A stretch of DNA of 21,939 nt from Euprymna scolopes (taxonomy: Eukaryota > Mollusca > Cephalopoda > Sepiida > Sepiolidae), in NCBI GenBank assembly GCA_024364805.1, contig CM044500.1, forward strand, positions 8,054,567 through 8,076,505, written 5' to 3'. Made by a program: the position numbers and the translations under genes. Positions 7,560 to 16,522 of the stretch are shown here, one piece after another (the first letter of the stretch is position 1; the number at the start of each line of letters is the position of its first letter). Under the pieces are notes generated by a model. The model worked only from the letters and a program-made list of their open reading frames with translations, searched no databases and was not told the origin of the DNA.

Positions 7560-8060
7560 GGATCATAACTACCATAAATCACTGGGGTCGAAAGATGAAA
7601 AAAGTCGAGTCACTGCCCATAAAGGAGGAACACTCTGGCCTATTAAAAATTGCCTGAGTAGCCCCATCGACATTCCCTGACAATGGCACCTAATAAAGAC
7701 GAAAGAAGGGTGAACCTACTAGGACTGTCCAGAATTAATGTCTCAGCCCGTCAGATAAAAGACCACTGAAATAACCCAGTTTCTGCTGGCCTGATTGTTG
7801 TGATCAGAACGTTGATTGACAAATGAACACAAATAGAACCTGACACCAAATGAATAGCGTGCATCACTACCCAACGTGTTAGATGTAACTATATTTATCA
7901 TCTCTAGGTGTCGGTCCTGGATATGACCTGAAACTATATCCGATGATGAGGCCCCAGCTTGTGGGATTTGGGAAGTGTGGAGCCACCCTTTAATTGCCAT
8001 TGCTCCCAGGTTCACTCTGACCCGGAGTGGTAGTACCTGTTGGGGTCCCAACTATAGGTT
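7560..8060 (-). mobile_element. Dispersed invertebrate repeat with conserved pseudo-peptide
   Basis: The minus-strand frame 8051-7743 reads QQVLPLRVRVNLGAMAIKGW, then GASSSDIVSGHIQDRH. From memory, near-identical peptides (QVLPLR.RVDLGAMAMKG...) recur as spurious gene models in many invertebrate genomes, which marks this as a high-copy repeat. On the plus strand, 7684-7770 reads MAPNKDERRVNLLGLSRINV then SARQIKDH, which resembles the N-terminus of a Tc1/mariner transposase. The repeat may therefore be part of a decayed DNA transposon. The element assignment is an inference. Confidence 0.45.
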
Positions 8061-9249
8061 AAATAGAAACTGACTTAAAAAAAACATGTATTAAAAACTT
8101 TTTCTTCCAAATCACTGAATTCAACATTAAATGACCTAAAAAGGGTTGATATACTGTAAAACAAAAGCCAACCAATCTCTAGGTGTCGCGTGTTGAGGGT
8201 GCACACACACGCATGACAGCTGGTAGCTAAAACGCACTGAGGCTGTCAGAATTGATATCACTGGCAGCGAAAGATCAACTATTTGATGCACACTCCATGT
8301 GCGCTAACCTTGACAGCTGAGAGCAGGTTACATATATAGCCCAGAGAAAAAGGCAAAAGAAAGGAGAAGCATAGAGTCAGCCAGCAAGGCAACTTTAGTA
8401 CGAACTTATGTTTCCATCAACCCACCCTCCTGTCCACACTCTATTTCTCGTTTGGCACACGCACAAGAGGCAATAGAAAAAAAAAAGAAAAGAAAATTTT
8501 TTATATTTTTATACAAATACGAAGTTGTGTTACAAATTTTTCTAGCTGCCGAAAAATCGACTGCACAACAAAGGTAAGTCCATTCTTCCTGAAATAGGTA
8601 GACCAGCTTACCCCGTAATACATAGGATGTCCATAACATTCATAGCATCTATACAAAATGGCTCCTCCTTTCATTAAGTGTTTCAGATTTCACATCAACA
8701 TAGATATTTTCTGATAGATCACTATAGATTGATCAGACAAAAGCTCGAATCTTGTTGGCTAAATATTATGATTCCTTCTAACTTTTGTGTGTAATAGGAA
8801 ACTGTGGGAAGTTGAGCAGCAAGATGTCTGTTCACTTTAAACTTCTGCAGACCAGTACAATCATGGAAACAGGAAACAAGGAGAGAATTGCAAAGTGTAA
8901 CAGTTTGAGAGAGAAAAAAAAAAACTATACGAGTAGAAGGCTTTCCAGCATCTAGGTACCTCAGCAGTGAAGAGGTAGAATTTTGCTGCTTGTTGGGTTA
9001 GTCGGGAATATGTACATTGAGGGGACACAATATGTTCATTAGAGCACATTCCGTTTAAGTATTTGTAAGACATTGTGACGCTGCAACAGAGATTGGAGCT
9101 TGGTCAATAATGTGGGATATATTAAATTTGAAATTGAGCATTTTTTAAATTGACTTGAAGTTTTGTAATAAGCAAAGCCCCCCCCCCTCTCCTGTGAAGT
9201 CAATAATAAAAAATCGCCTATGCTGTACCTAAAAGTCACACACTAAAAA
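8061..9249. other. Mixed intergenic DNA, no gene recognised
   Basis: No convincing gene. The only assignable pieces are 8136-8168, similar to 5548-5580 and, reversed, 18577-18608, and a short mariner-like match at 8411-8470. The 8170-8400 part is less AT-rich and has a TATA-like 'acatatatagc', without further support. Confidence 0.55.
8411..8470 (+). mobile_element. Short mariner-related fragment
   Basis: 8419-8454 matches 9925-9960 in the mariner transposase copy with two mismatches in 36 bp. Similarity appears to continue into the next 15 bases. It probably derives from the same mariner family region around the last catalytic aspartate (..DLN..). Confidence 0.5.
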
Positions 9250-9319
9250 ATGAGATACAGTGAGGTTAATTTGAACCCTCAACCTGAGGATTACAAATGA
9301 TTTGTCATATTTAACTTAA
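9250..9319 (-). pseudogene. tRNA-like 3' half (Thr-like), cut by a Helitron
   Basis: The minus strand reads ATTTGTAATCCTCAGGTTGA and then a B box GGGTTCAAATTA (9277-9267 core). TGT falls where the anticodon would be, suggesting a tRNA-Thr origin, but the isotype is uncertain. The 5' (D-arm) half is missing, and a Helitron 5' end starts at 9320. It is therefore probably a tRNA-derived SINE or pseudogene that was the insertion target. Confidence 0.45.
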
Positions 9320-9425
9320 TCTCTACTATTATATAAAAGTCACTTTGTGTGTGGGAGTTCTTTCCTCATAGGTTCCGAAACGTCTGAGCTGTCTTTTGCA
9401 AATTCACAAAAATCGATTTTCTTTT
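9320..9425 (+). mobile_element. Helitron 5' end, truncated, same family as 3765-4851
   Basis: It starts A^TCTCTACTATTATATAAAAG, then 'tcactttgtgtg' and 'ttcctcataggttccgaaac', closely matching the first 100 bases of the Helitron that starts at 4851 on the minus strand. Recognisable similarity fades near 9425 and no matching 3' end was found downstream. This is a truncated copy. Confidence 0.75.
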
Positions 9426-9639
9426 TGTTGTTGTAGACCATCTACTATTTGGTCAGTTGTGTACAAATCCCAAGAGCGATAGAAACCTTCTATCATATCT
9501 TAAAGTGACACAATGTTCAATGAGTGAGATCGGAGATGCGCTACTATACAACTCATGCTTCTACCGATCCAAGTTATGACAATAGAACCATTGCCAGCAC
9601 CTTCAAAATGCAAATAAAGTTCAACGCTTGAGGGCACAG

Positions 9640-10213
9640 CTCAATGAAGTTTCCAGCCACAGTTATGGACTTTGGTGGGGTTTCAAGTGAGGGCCACATC
9701 ATGCCATCTCACGTCTTCAAAGTCGGCTTGAAAGTCAACACCAAAGTGTACCTGGTTGTGCTGAAGTGATTCCCTGGTGCAATCAGGTGGCTGCTTTCAG
9801 ACCCTGGGTGTGGCAGCAGGACTCGGCGCTGGCTCACAAGTCCGAAGAAACCCCTGCTTGGCTTCAGAACAAATGCTACAACTTTTACCCTTTTCTCACA
9901 AAGCCCCTCTCCTTCCCTGACTTGAACCTACCCTCCTGTCCACACTCTATTTCTAGTTTGATCATACGTCGAGAACATCACCAACATGACCTCCCACAAC
10001 ACCAAACCCAGCCTGATCACTGCTATTTGCTGAGTATTCGCCAAGCTGGCACCTGTGGAAAAGCATGCTCTCAGTTCCGAACCCGTTGATACCGAAGGCA
10101 GCTACATTGAATAGATGTCAGCTCGTTAACTGAATTGATTTTTTCAATAAAAGTTTTCAAATAAAACTGTAGTGTTGTTTTCTTTAGGGCGACAAATTTA
10201 TCGTTCCACCCTG
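9640..10213 (+). mobile_element. Decayed mariner transposon, transposase C-terminal half and 3' terminal repeat
   Basis: The reading ATVMDFGGVSSEGHIMPSHV (from about 9656) matches the mariner block '..VMVFGVVSSEG..MP..F'. After a frame change PWVWQQDSALAHKSEETPAW follows, with the second catalytic Asp in QQD, and then FPDLN with the third. They are 32 residues apart, against 34 in canonical mariners, so about two codons have been lost. Later SYVENITNMTSHNTK and EGSYIE-stop (10112-10114) match the mariner C-terminus in other frames. The element ends ...CACCCTG at 10213 followed by TA, the usual TA target duplication. The N-terminal DNA-binding half and first Asp are missing, so it is inactive. 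Confidence 0.85.
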
Positions 10214-10215
10214 TA

Positions 10216-10736
10216 TTACACATTGATCCTAGCCAAAAACAAAAAAGGCAAATTGGTGGTCATTTAATCTGATTTTGGAATTCTGTTTTCAATTTGAGAT
10301 TCCGATAAAATTGATATTTGATTTTAAAATCTGAATTATTATTTTTATCAGACTTTAAAAATAATGTAAAAACTTAAATCAAGCATTAAAAATAAAAACT
10401 TACACTTGCAAGTTAATAAAGTTAATAAAGGAAATAAGATTTTTAAAAAAATTATATATATATATATATGAAAGTCGATCTTAGAAAAAACATCTGCAAT
10501 TTGAAATCTAGAAAACATCAACAGTAAAAAAAAAAAAAAGAAAAGTTTTCAAGCTAACATAAAAGTGATTGCATAAACATTCCGGCACAAACAGACATTT
10601 TGCCGAAGCCATTTTTACAGACTCAGATTTTGTGTAATGCACCTTGGAAATTGTCTGCTTTTTTGCTTACATTTTTTTAATATTGATTTCACGCGTATTA
10701 CAAGCAACAGAACACAAGTGCATTATGCACAAATAT
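10216..10736. other. AT-rich stretch, no gene recognised
   Basis: AT-rich DNA with a short TA run (10453-10469) and A runs. No gene or repeat family recognised. Confidence 0.6.
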
Positions 10737-10765
10737 CAGGTCATCCCATAAGTTCTGACCGGATC
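10737..10765 (+). mobile_element. Possible mariner 5' terminal repeat remnant
   Basis: CAGGTCATCCCATAAGTTCT resembles the outer ends of known mariner-like elements of invertebrates. No transposase of this family follows, because a different inverted-repeat element begins at 10787. This rests on recall of the motif. Confidence 0.35.
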
Positions 10766-11012
10766 TTAATTCTCTGAAATTTAATACTAAGTGAGAATAT
10801 CTAATGCAACTAAATATATATATATATATATATATATATCGCATCATTCTGACTTTTCGTTGAATGCTTTTTCTGGTGCTAGCTTGCAAAGCCAAAGATG
10901 GCTTTGTTGACTGGGTTCGAATTTCCTAATCAGCAGTAATTATCACTTTCTACACTGCATAAGCATCAAACACTGTAGTTATAAAAATTAATATTTATTT
11001 CCATATATATAT

Positions 11013-11633
11013 AGATCGGAGATCTGGACCACATACAGGAGGCACGTAAAAACCCTGGAGACGTACCACCAAAGATGCCTCCGAAAAATCCTCAGAATTA
11101 GTTGGAAGGACCGACGCACCAACACCAGCGTCCTGAGTGAGGCTGACATTCCCACTATCACCGCTACTGTTGCTCAACGCCAGCTCAGATGGACTGGTCA
11201 TGTTGTCCGAATGCCGGATCTCCGCCTCCCAAAACAGATTTTCTACTCTCAGCTTGTTGAGGGAAAGCGTGCCCAGGGTGGCCAAAAGATAAGGTATAAG
11301 GACAACATCAAAGCAAATCTAAAGCGGTTTCACATGGACCTTGAGACATGGGAGGACGTGGCTGGGAGCAGGTTGGCATGGAGGAGCGCTGTCCACAAAG
11401 GTGCTGCGCTTTATAGTAGTGACCTAAATCAAGCTGCTGAGGATAAACGCAAGCACAGAAAGGACAGATTATTAACCAGACACACCCAACCCCACCCCAC
11501 CACCACTACCTTTATCTGCCCAAATTGCACAAGACAAATTGGGTCTAGGATTGGGCTCTATGCTCACCTGAGGACCCACAGAAGCCACAACGGACAGTCA
11601 TTCTCGGACACGAGTGACCGCCGATGATGATGA

Positions 11634-11637
<4 letters not shown>
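11013..11637 (+). mobile_element. Young 5'-truncated LINE copy with open C-terminal frame and zinc finger
   Basis: One frame stays open from 11013 to the stop at 11625-11627 (204 codons): RRHVKTLETYHQRCLRKILR, LRWTGHVVRMPDLRLPKQIF, YKDNIKANLKRF, LAWRSAVHKGA. It ends in a C2H2-like finger, CPNCTRQIGSRIGLYAHLRT then H. This is the well-known C-terminal region of animal LINE proteins ('..RHVK.LE.FH..CLR.IL.I.W.D..TN..VL', 'RW.GHV.RM.D.RLPKQ', 'C..C.R...SRIGL..H.R.H'). The stop is followed by a GAT repeat (11623-11637), typical of RTE-like tails. The RT core and endonuclease are missing by 5' truncation. The absence of stops argues for a recent insertion. The exact clade is not certain. Confidence 0.85.

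Positions 11638-11670
<33 letters not shown>
11638..11670. repeat. (TA)n microsatellite after LINE tail
   Basis: About 16 TA units between the LINE GAT tail and the right terminal repeat of the host element. Together with the TA tract before 11013, this suggests that the LINE entered a TA array. Confidence 0.9.
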
Positions 11671-11673
<3 letters not shown>

Positions 11674-11701
11674 GCATTAGATATTCTCACCTAATATCAT
11701 A

Positions 11702-11779
11702 TTAGGTGAGTGCAAAAATAATGTTGTTTTTTGACGTTCAACTCATGTCAAAAATGACATTATTTTTGCACCAATCTAG
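11702..11779. mobile_element. 78-bp mariner MITE (MADE1-like)
   Basis: It starts TTAGGTGAGTGCAAAAATAA and ends, read in reverse, CTAGATTGGTGCAAAAATAA, flanked by TA on both sides (11700-11701 and 11780-11781). Size and ends match the MADE1-type MITEs derived from mariners, whose ends read TTAGGTTGGTGCAAAAG. It has no coding capacity. Its first 9 bp also match the outer end of the neighbouring element's right repeat, placed head to head. Confidence 0.8.
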
Positions 11780-11811
<32 letters not shown>

Positions 11812-11814
11812 ATA
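11780..11814. repeat. (TA)n microsatellite
   Basis: TA array directly following the MITE, with one phase break near 11801. Confidence 0.9.
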
Positions 11815-11883
11815 ATTACACTTAAAACATTTGTTTTTCCAAGAAAAATTAATGTTATTCCAATTTTTTTAATCGCCTCTTTC

Positions 11884-12350
11884 CATTGATTGAGATTGTC
11901 GGACTGACTTCCTCATCTTGGTTGTTATTGTCACAACGTTTCGGCCGTTTTGCCCTCCGGCCTTCGTCAGGTGTTTTGTATCGAACTGGGGAACCGTTTG
12001 TTAGGAGTCTCGAACCCAACCCTTTATTATTGTTAGTGACATATGGCCGAGTGGTCCTGGACGTTGTATCAAAGTTTACAGTTACCCAAAAGGTGCTGAG
12101 TTCAATCTTGAACGAAGGCAGTGAAAAAGTAACATTCAAAACAGAGAATCAGCAACTATGTCCCAAAGCCCAGCTGGAGTCCGAACACGGTACTCCCTTA
12201 ACAATAATAAAGGGTTGGGTTCAAGACTCCTAACACACGGTTCCCCAGTTCGATACAAAACACCTGACGAAGGCCAGAGGGCAAAACGGCCGAAACGTTG
12301 TGACAATAACAACCAAGATGAGGAAGTCAGTCCGACAATCTCAATCAATG
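11884..12350. repeat. Foldback repeat: 152-bp inverted arms around a tRNA-like centre
   Basis: 11884-12035 is repeated in reverse at 12199-12350 with only a handful of differences (about 97-98% by eye), so it is young or homogenised. Each arm carries the motif CTGACGAA-stem-GAAAC (12264-12296 on plus, 11938-11970 on minus), a short 'ggttccccagttcgata' block and a conserved outer end 'ctcaatcaatg'. The 163-bp centre has a tRNA-like segment. Mirror-image open frames in both arms follow from the symmetry and are not evidence of coding. It could be a foldback element, or two head-to-head copies of one repeat fused around a SINE. Confidence 0.85.
12038..12115 (+). pseudogene. tRNA-like segment with A and B boxes
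   Basis: ATATGGCCGAGTGG (12041 on) is a good A-box region of tRNA-Ser/Leu type and GAGTTCAATCTTG (near 12098) a worn B box. The spacing is longer than in a standard tRNA, as expected for a class with a long variable arm. No clean cloverleaf can be drawn. It is probably a SINE-like pol III promoter between the inverted arms. Confidence 0.5.
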
Positions 12351-13046
12351 AAAAGACCTCATCTCAAAAATACAGACAATTACTGCCTCTTTCCATAATT
12401 ATGTCAATCATATTTTTATTACTGTTTATAAAATTCTTTAGTTTTTGAACTGAAAACAGGAATTTTATATTCGATTTCTTTTGTTAAGACCTTAATCTGC
12501 TCAAAAGATCTATAGATTTATTTAATGTAATTCATGTTTATGGCCACTTCTACTATCTGCCAATAAGATTTTATATGACGTTCGTAAAATTCTTTCAGTT
12601 TGGAATTGAAATAAACTAAAGAATTTTAGATTATTTTGGGAGTAAACCATATTCACTAAAATGCAGTTTTACTTGAAAATTTATAAAGAAATGATAATGG
12701 GTTGGTGTGAAGTCCAGAGAATGATTAATAATTTTCAAGGCAAGAAATCCTTATTATGTGGAGAATCAGTTCTAACATTACTATTCATTATGAAATTGTC
12801 CCAAAGATCACCTAGAAAAAAATTTCTTGTAAAAAAAAAAAAAAAAAAATGAATCACCCACCATATTACAAAATTTTTTCAGTGAAGTGAAACTTTCAAA
12901 AAAAGAATTCTAAAATTTCTAGGGTTTGAAATGAAACTGGAAACTAAAGAATATTTTAAACGAGGTATTAAAAAGCTTTTAACAAATGAAAAAAATAAAC
13001 ATAGAGGTGAATCATGATTACATTAATGATGAAGATTTACAATTAT
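12351..13046. other. AT-rich stretch, no gene recognised
   Basis: AT-rich sequence with an A run at about 12832-12849. The 63-codon frame ending there (12661-12852) ends in poly-lysine read from that A run and looks non-genic. Confidence 0.6.
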
Positions 13047-13840
13047 TGGTCCCCCGACAAAAGGAGGGTGGACCTGTAAATTCACCCTTGTCCGTTCGTC
13101 TGTCTGCACTTCTCTCAATAACTATGACTTGGAATTTTAAAAAATTTTGCACAAACATTAAACATGATATGAGTAAAAAGTAACAGAACGGATTTTCCGG
13201 GAAAACTCTGGTTGCCCTCCTAAATTAAATCCTAGGTTAAAATAGTTAAAATTGACACTTTTGTGCTCATTAAAAAAAATTGATTCCTTGGATTTTTATA
13301 AAACTTTCTGAAACGTTGTAACTAACTGATTTCTATATAATTTTGTTTGTCTATACTTCACAATAACTCTTAGGTGCGCTCTAGAGGCTCTTTTAGGGCT
13401 AATAAAAACACTCCATTTTTGGGACTATGTTACCATATTTGTCCAAAATTTTCTGTGTATGTCTATTTAGCAGTTTTGCATGGTATTAAACTCAAATTTA
13501 AATATGTTAAGGCCTTGGGGACTTTTGGGGCTAAATGGGAGGGGGCAGGAGGGGCAAATGATGGACCTAGTCATTTGCATAGCACAGAATTCAAATTTAC
13601 ATATGTTAAGATCTAAAATTGCACTGTTTGTTCATTTTCACCAGGATTTGACGTCCCCTAGGGACTTTTGGGGCTAAATGGAGGAGGGGGGGAGCAAATG
13701 CTGAACTTATTATTTTCATGCCTTGTTCACTGTGGACTCACCGGGCACCATGTATGCTTCACTTGTTTTATTATATGAAATCATGAATTACATGTGAAAA
13801 AGTCCACTGTGGAATTTCCACAGGTCCCGCTAATAAAAAA
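13047..13840. repeat. Dispersed repeat with internal direct repeats
   Basis: It starts near 'ggtcccccgacaaaaggagg' and a 'gtccgttcgtctgtctgca' block, which is typical of high-copy invertebrate repeats. Inside, GGGACTTTTGGGGCTAAATGG-like units occur near 13516-13538 and 13660-13680. The 'tcaaatttaMatatgttaag' unit occurs near 13491-13511 and 13591-13611. A weaker third 'gctcttttagggctaa' lies near 13388. The right part ends near 'ttccacaggtcccgctaat'. No protein-coding frame is credible. Boundaries and family are uncertain. Confidence 0.5.
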
Positions 13841-13904
13841 TTATTTAGTAAGATTTCCGATATTCCTAAATACATGTTTGTTAAAATTTTGACAGATAAA
13901 TGAC

Positions 13905-14410
13905 TAAAAAAATAAATTACTGAAAATAAATTTCTAAATAAATAAATTACTAAATAAAATAAATTACTAAATAAATAAATTACAAAATAAAATAAATTGC
14001 TAATTAAAATAAATTACTAAATAAATAAATAGTAAAAATAAATTTCTAAATAAATTACTAAAAAATAAATTACTAAGAAAAAAAATTACAAAATAAATAA
14101 ATTACTAAATAAATAAGTAAGTAAATAAAATAAAATAAATTGCTAAATAAAATTACTAAATAAATAAATACTAAAAATAAATTTCTAAATAAATTACTAA
14201 AAAATAAATTACTAATAAAAAAATTACTAAATAAATAAATTACAAAATATATAAATTACAAAATAAATAAATTACAAAATAAATAAATTACTAAATAAAT
14301 AAGTTAGTAAATAAAATAAAATAAATTACTAAATAAAATAAATTGCTAAATAAATAAATCACTAAAACAATAATTTACTAAATGAATAAATTATTAAATA
14401 AAATGAAATA
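13905..14410. repeat. A/T tandem-repeat field, unit like aaataaattact
   Basis: About 500 bp built almost only of 'aaat', 'aaataaattactaaat' and close variants, with very few C or G. There is higher-order structure: a block starting 'aataaattgcta' and running through 'aaataaatttctaaataaat' recurs at about 13993-14080 and 14135-14225. It probably grew from an A-rich transposon tail by slippage and segmental duplication. Confidence 0.85.
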
Positions 14411-15044
14411 ACTTACTTGGTATCATAGTTTTATATCTATTCTTTGTACCAGATCCAGCTACATACACTTTTTCTGGATGATTTGTAGGGATTTCCTGAA
14501 ATGATAAAATTAAATAAAACAATGAAAACCATTCAAAATCAAATGTTTTAAAATAAAATTCACATTTCTAATTTGTATCAAATGGACCATAACTGTACTG
14601 GTGAGACACGTCTCAGTCAGCGGGCTAGCCTCTATCATTTTTATTCTCTTCAGCAAATATCATAATTCATCTCATATTCATTTTTTTCTATCAATGATCA
14701 AGCTAAAATATTCATCATTGTCTGAGTGTCAAACATGTTAGACACAAATTTATTTTTTTTTTTATCTACATATATCTTTTATATATATCCCTCTAACTCG
14801 TATGAATCTTCTCCCAAAATCACGTCCCACGAATCGTTCTCTGACGTGGCAATCCGCATCACACCATGTCAACGATTGCTCTGCCTGTTTGACTAGTCTC
14901 TTTAATTTTGTTATGAAACTTTTTTTTAGAAACAAACAAACTGCCTGTGCTAATAACTTCTAGTTTAAAACAATGAGCCCTAATTTCTAATTCTATATAT
15001 TGCACAAATGCCAGTCATCTATGGTTTGGCGATCATAATGAGAT
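14411..15044. other. Intergenic DNA, no gene recognised
   Basis: AT-rich with T runs near 14752-14763 and one less AT-rich patch (14810-14890). No repeat family, RNA gene or coding exon recognised. A short GT array (15044-15058) follows. Confidence 0.6.
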
Positions 15045-15059
15045 GTGTGTGTGTGTGTA

Positions 15060-15545
15060 CTAGCAAAGCTATCCGGCATTGCCTGGAGCTATAAAAATCT
15101 AAATAGAAGACACTAAATAGTTTTTCACTTCCCTTATAGAAGAGAAATTTCTTTCTTTTTTTTTTTTTTAATATATATATGTGAGGAGTGAATCAGTAAA
15201 ACGTCTTCAGAACGCTACTGAAAGGGTCAAATAAAATTAAGAATGCCTCCAAAGCACTAATAAAACTGAGTTTCTCCCACCTCCTGTGTTTTGTAGAGAA
15301 ATGACAATAGATAAGAAACAATAAATGAAATCTGGAGTTTGATTTTCAATTTGAAAAAATGCCGACGAACATTAAATGATAAAAATTGCAATTTGACCCC
15401 AAAGAGTCTTTTTTCTAAATTTTAGAAATGTTTTTTTTTTCTGTGGTTATGCTGATAAAAAAAATATCAACGTTGTAGGAGTTTGTTGTGTATTTTTGAA
15501 GTTTTAGCCGGATATACAAACACACAAATGACAGTATGATCCTCA
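15060..15545 (-). mobile_element. Helitron-like 3' end and body
   Basis: Read on the minus strand the element ends CCAGGCAATGCCGGATAGCT then TTGCTAG followed by T, the CTAG^T end with the degenerate 'GGCAATGCCGG' block typical of small Helitrons. It belongs to a different subfamily from 3765-4851 ('TTTGCTAG' instead of 'CAGCTAG'), the same type as 20679-20872. The body runs right to about 15545, where 'gccggatatacaaacacaca' resembles the start of such elements. No clean 5' TC end could be placed. There is no coding capacity. Confidence 0.55.
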
Positions 15546-15953
15546 TAAAATTTCACCCTTAACTTTTGAACTAACTTCATGCTTGATGTAATTTTAGGAA
15601 CACAATTTTCGCAATGATAATGTAAAGAGAACACCTACTTGGTCATTTTTATTTTCATTTTGTGGTTTTGTAATGAAAATAGAATTATCTTAAACCCTTG
15701 CCTTTCCACAAAGTTGTTAGAAGAAATATAGTAATCTCATTAATGAACTACGAAATCTAAATGCAAAGTACTAAAGGGGTCGAATTTACATTAAATTAAC
15801 AAGTGTACTCTCTATCTAGACAAACAGATGTACTCTCTATTTAAAAATTGTAGTATCGTATAGGTTAGACCTCTATACCGCTATTTTTTTTTTTTTTGGC
15901 TAGTCTGAGAAATTGTCTTCAGATAGATGGGCTGTTGCATAGTCTTCTTCCTA
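15546..15953. other. AT-rich stretch, no gene recognised
   Basis: No gene or repeat identified. A near-duplicate 'acagatgtactctctattta' / 'acaagtgtactctctatcta' pair (about 15800-15845) is the only local structure seen. Confidence 0.55.
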
Positions 15954-16522
15954 TCAGGTGATTGGACAATCAAGTGATCTGTGTCCTGGGATGGGGGGGG
16001 GGACTTCCTTACACTTTGGACATATTGGGGAGTCTATTTGTTTCCACCTGTATTTGTTTACTGCAATCCTGCAATATCTTGTTCTGATCTGGTTTGCGGC
16101 TACCCACTGCTTCCTACTATTTGTAGCAAAACCTGGGAAGTGCAAAGTTGGACCTTCAATGATGTCCCCTCCTTTGGAAGTATTGTTTCTCCATTCCTCC
16201 TTCCATGTCTCAACTGGGTCGAAATATTTGATTTTTGAGTTGTAGAAGAGCTTTATGGAAGTCTCCAGGGCATCTTTTAAAATTTGTTGGATTAGTAAAT
16301 TCCTGGTGTCCTTCTCGACATTTTGAATCCATTTTTGAGTTGCTTCTTATGGCTTGCTACTGATAACCATTGTGTTGGGGTTGACTTCAAACATCCTAAA
16401 GTAATATGCATGGTTTCTCTGAGTTTTTTTGTCAACTGATCTTGTGTGTTGCTCCAAGGCCATGGGGTGCAGTATTCTGCAGCACTGTAGCAGAGTGTGA
16501 CTGCTGTTGTTCTGATGACTTT
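15954..16522 (-). mobile_element. Antisense LINE fragment, C-terminal reverse transcriptase region
   Basis: The minus strand reads VIRTTAVTLCYSAAEYCTPW, KLRETMHITLGCLKSTPTQW then LSVASHK, the post-catalytic block of Jockey-like LINEs ('..ALCYS.AEY..P.W....H...ID..LN..MR.I.G.L..TP..WLPVL'). Further on, WVAANQIRTRYCRIAVNKYR then WKQIDSPICPKCKEVPPPI matches the usual C-terminal 'LNRLRTG..RC...L.KW...DSP.C.CG....H' zinc-knuckle end. Frame changes and internal stops show an old copy. Its 5' side stops at the hairpin at 16521. This lineage differs from the LINEs at 816 and 6448. Confidence 0.75.

Larger units (their letters stand above)
10787..11694. mobile_element. TA-flanked inverted-repeat (mariner-type) element hosting a nested LINE
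   Basis: A 24-bp terminal inverted repeat is present: 10787-10810 (CTAAGTGAGAATATCTAATG and CAAC) and 11671-11694 in reverse (starting TTAGGTGAG from the outside), with two mismatches at the outer end. Both ends are flanked by TA (10785-10786 and 11695-11696), as expected for a Tc1/mariner target duplication. Just inside each repeat lies a TA microsatellite (10813-10839 and 11638-11670). Most of the interior is the LINE fragment at 11013-11637. The rest has no coding sequence, so this looks like a MITE-type element later hit by a LINE. Confidence 0.65.

Noticed and set aside
8170-8400. Possible LTR with a TATA-like box
   Set aside because: There is one TATA-like word and a TG start, but no second copy, no matching end, no primer-binding site and no adjacent internal region.
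10870-10925. tRNA-like segment with 'gggttcgaatttcc' B-box word
   Set aside because: A good B box is present, but no A box or foldable arms lie at the right distance.
12264-12296. Hammerhead ribozyme call for the CTGACGA...GAAAC motif in the foldback arms (and at 3097-3129)
   Set aside because: The core words fit, but an extra A precedes stem II, no UH cleavage site closes a stem III in the right place, and the sequences flanking the core do not form stem I. I describe it only as a structured motif.
11886-12348. Mirror-image open frames on both strands with the same protein (MIEIVGLTSSSW...)
   Set aside because: They exist because the two arms are inverted copies. Both strands of each arm are open by chance and no protein family matches.
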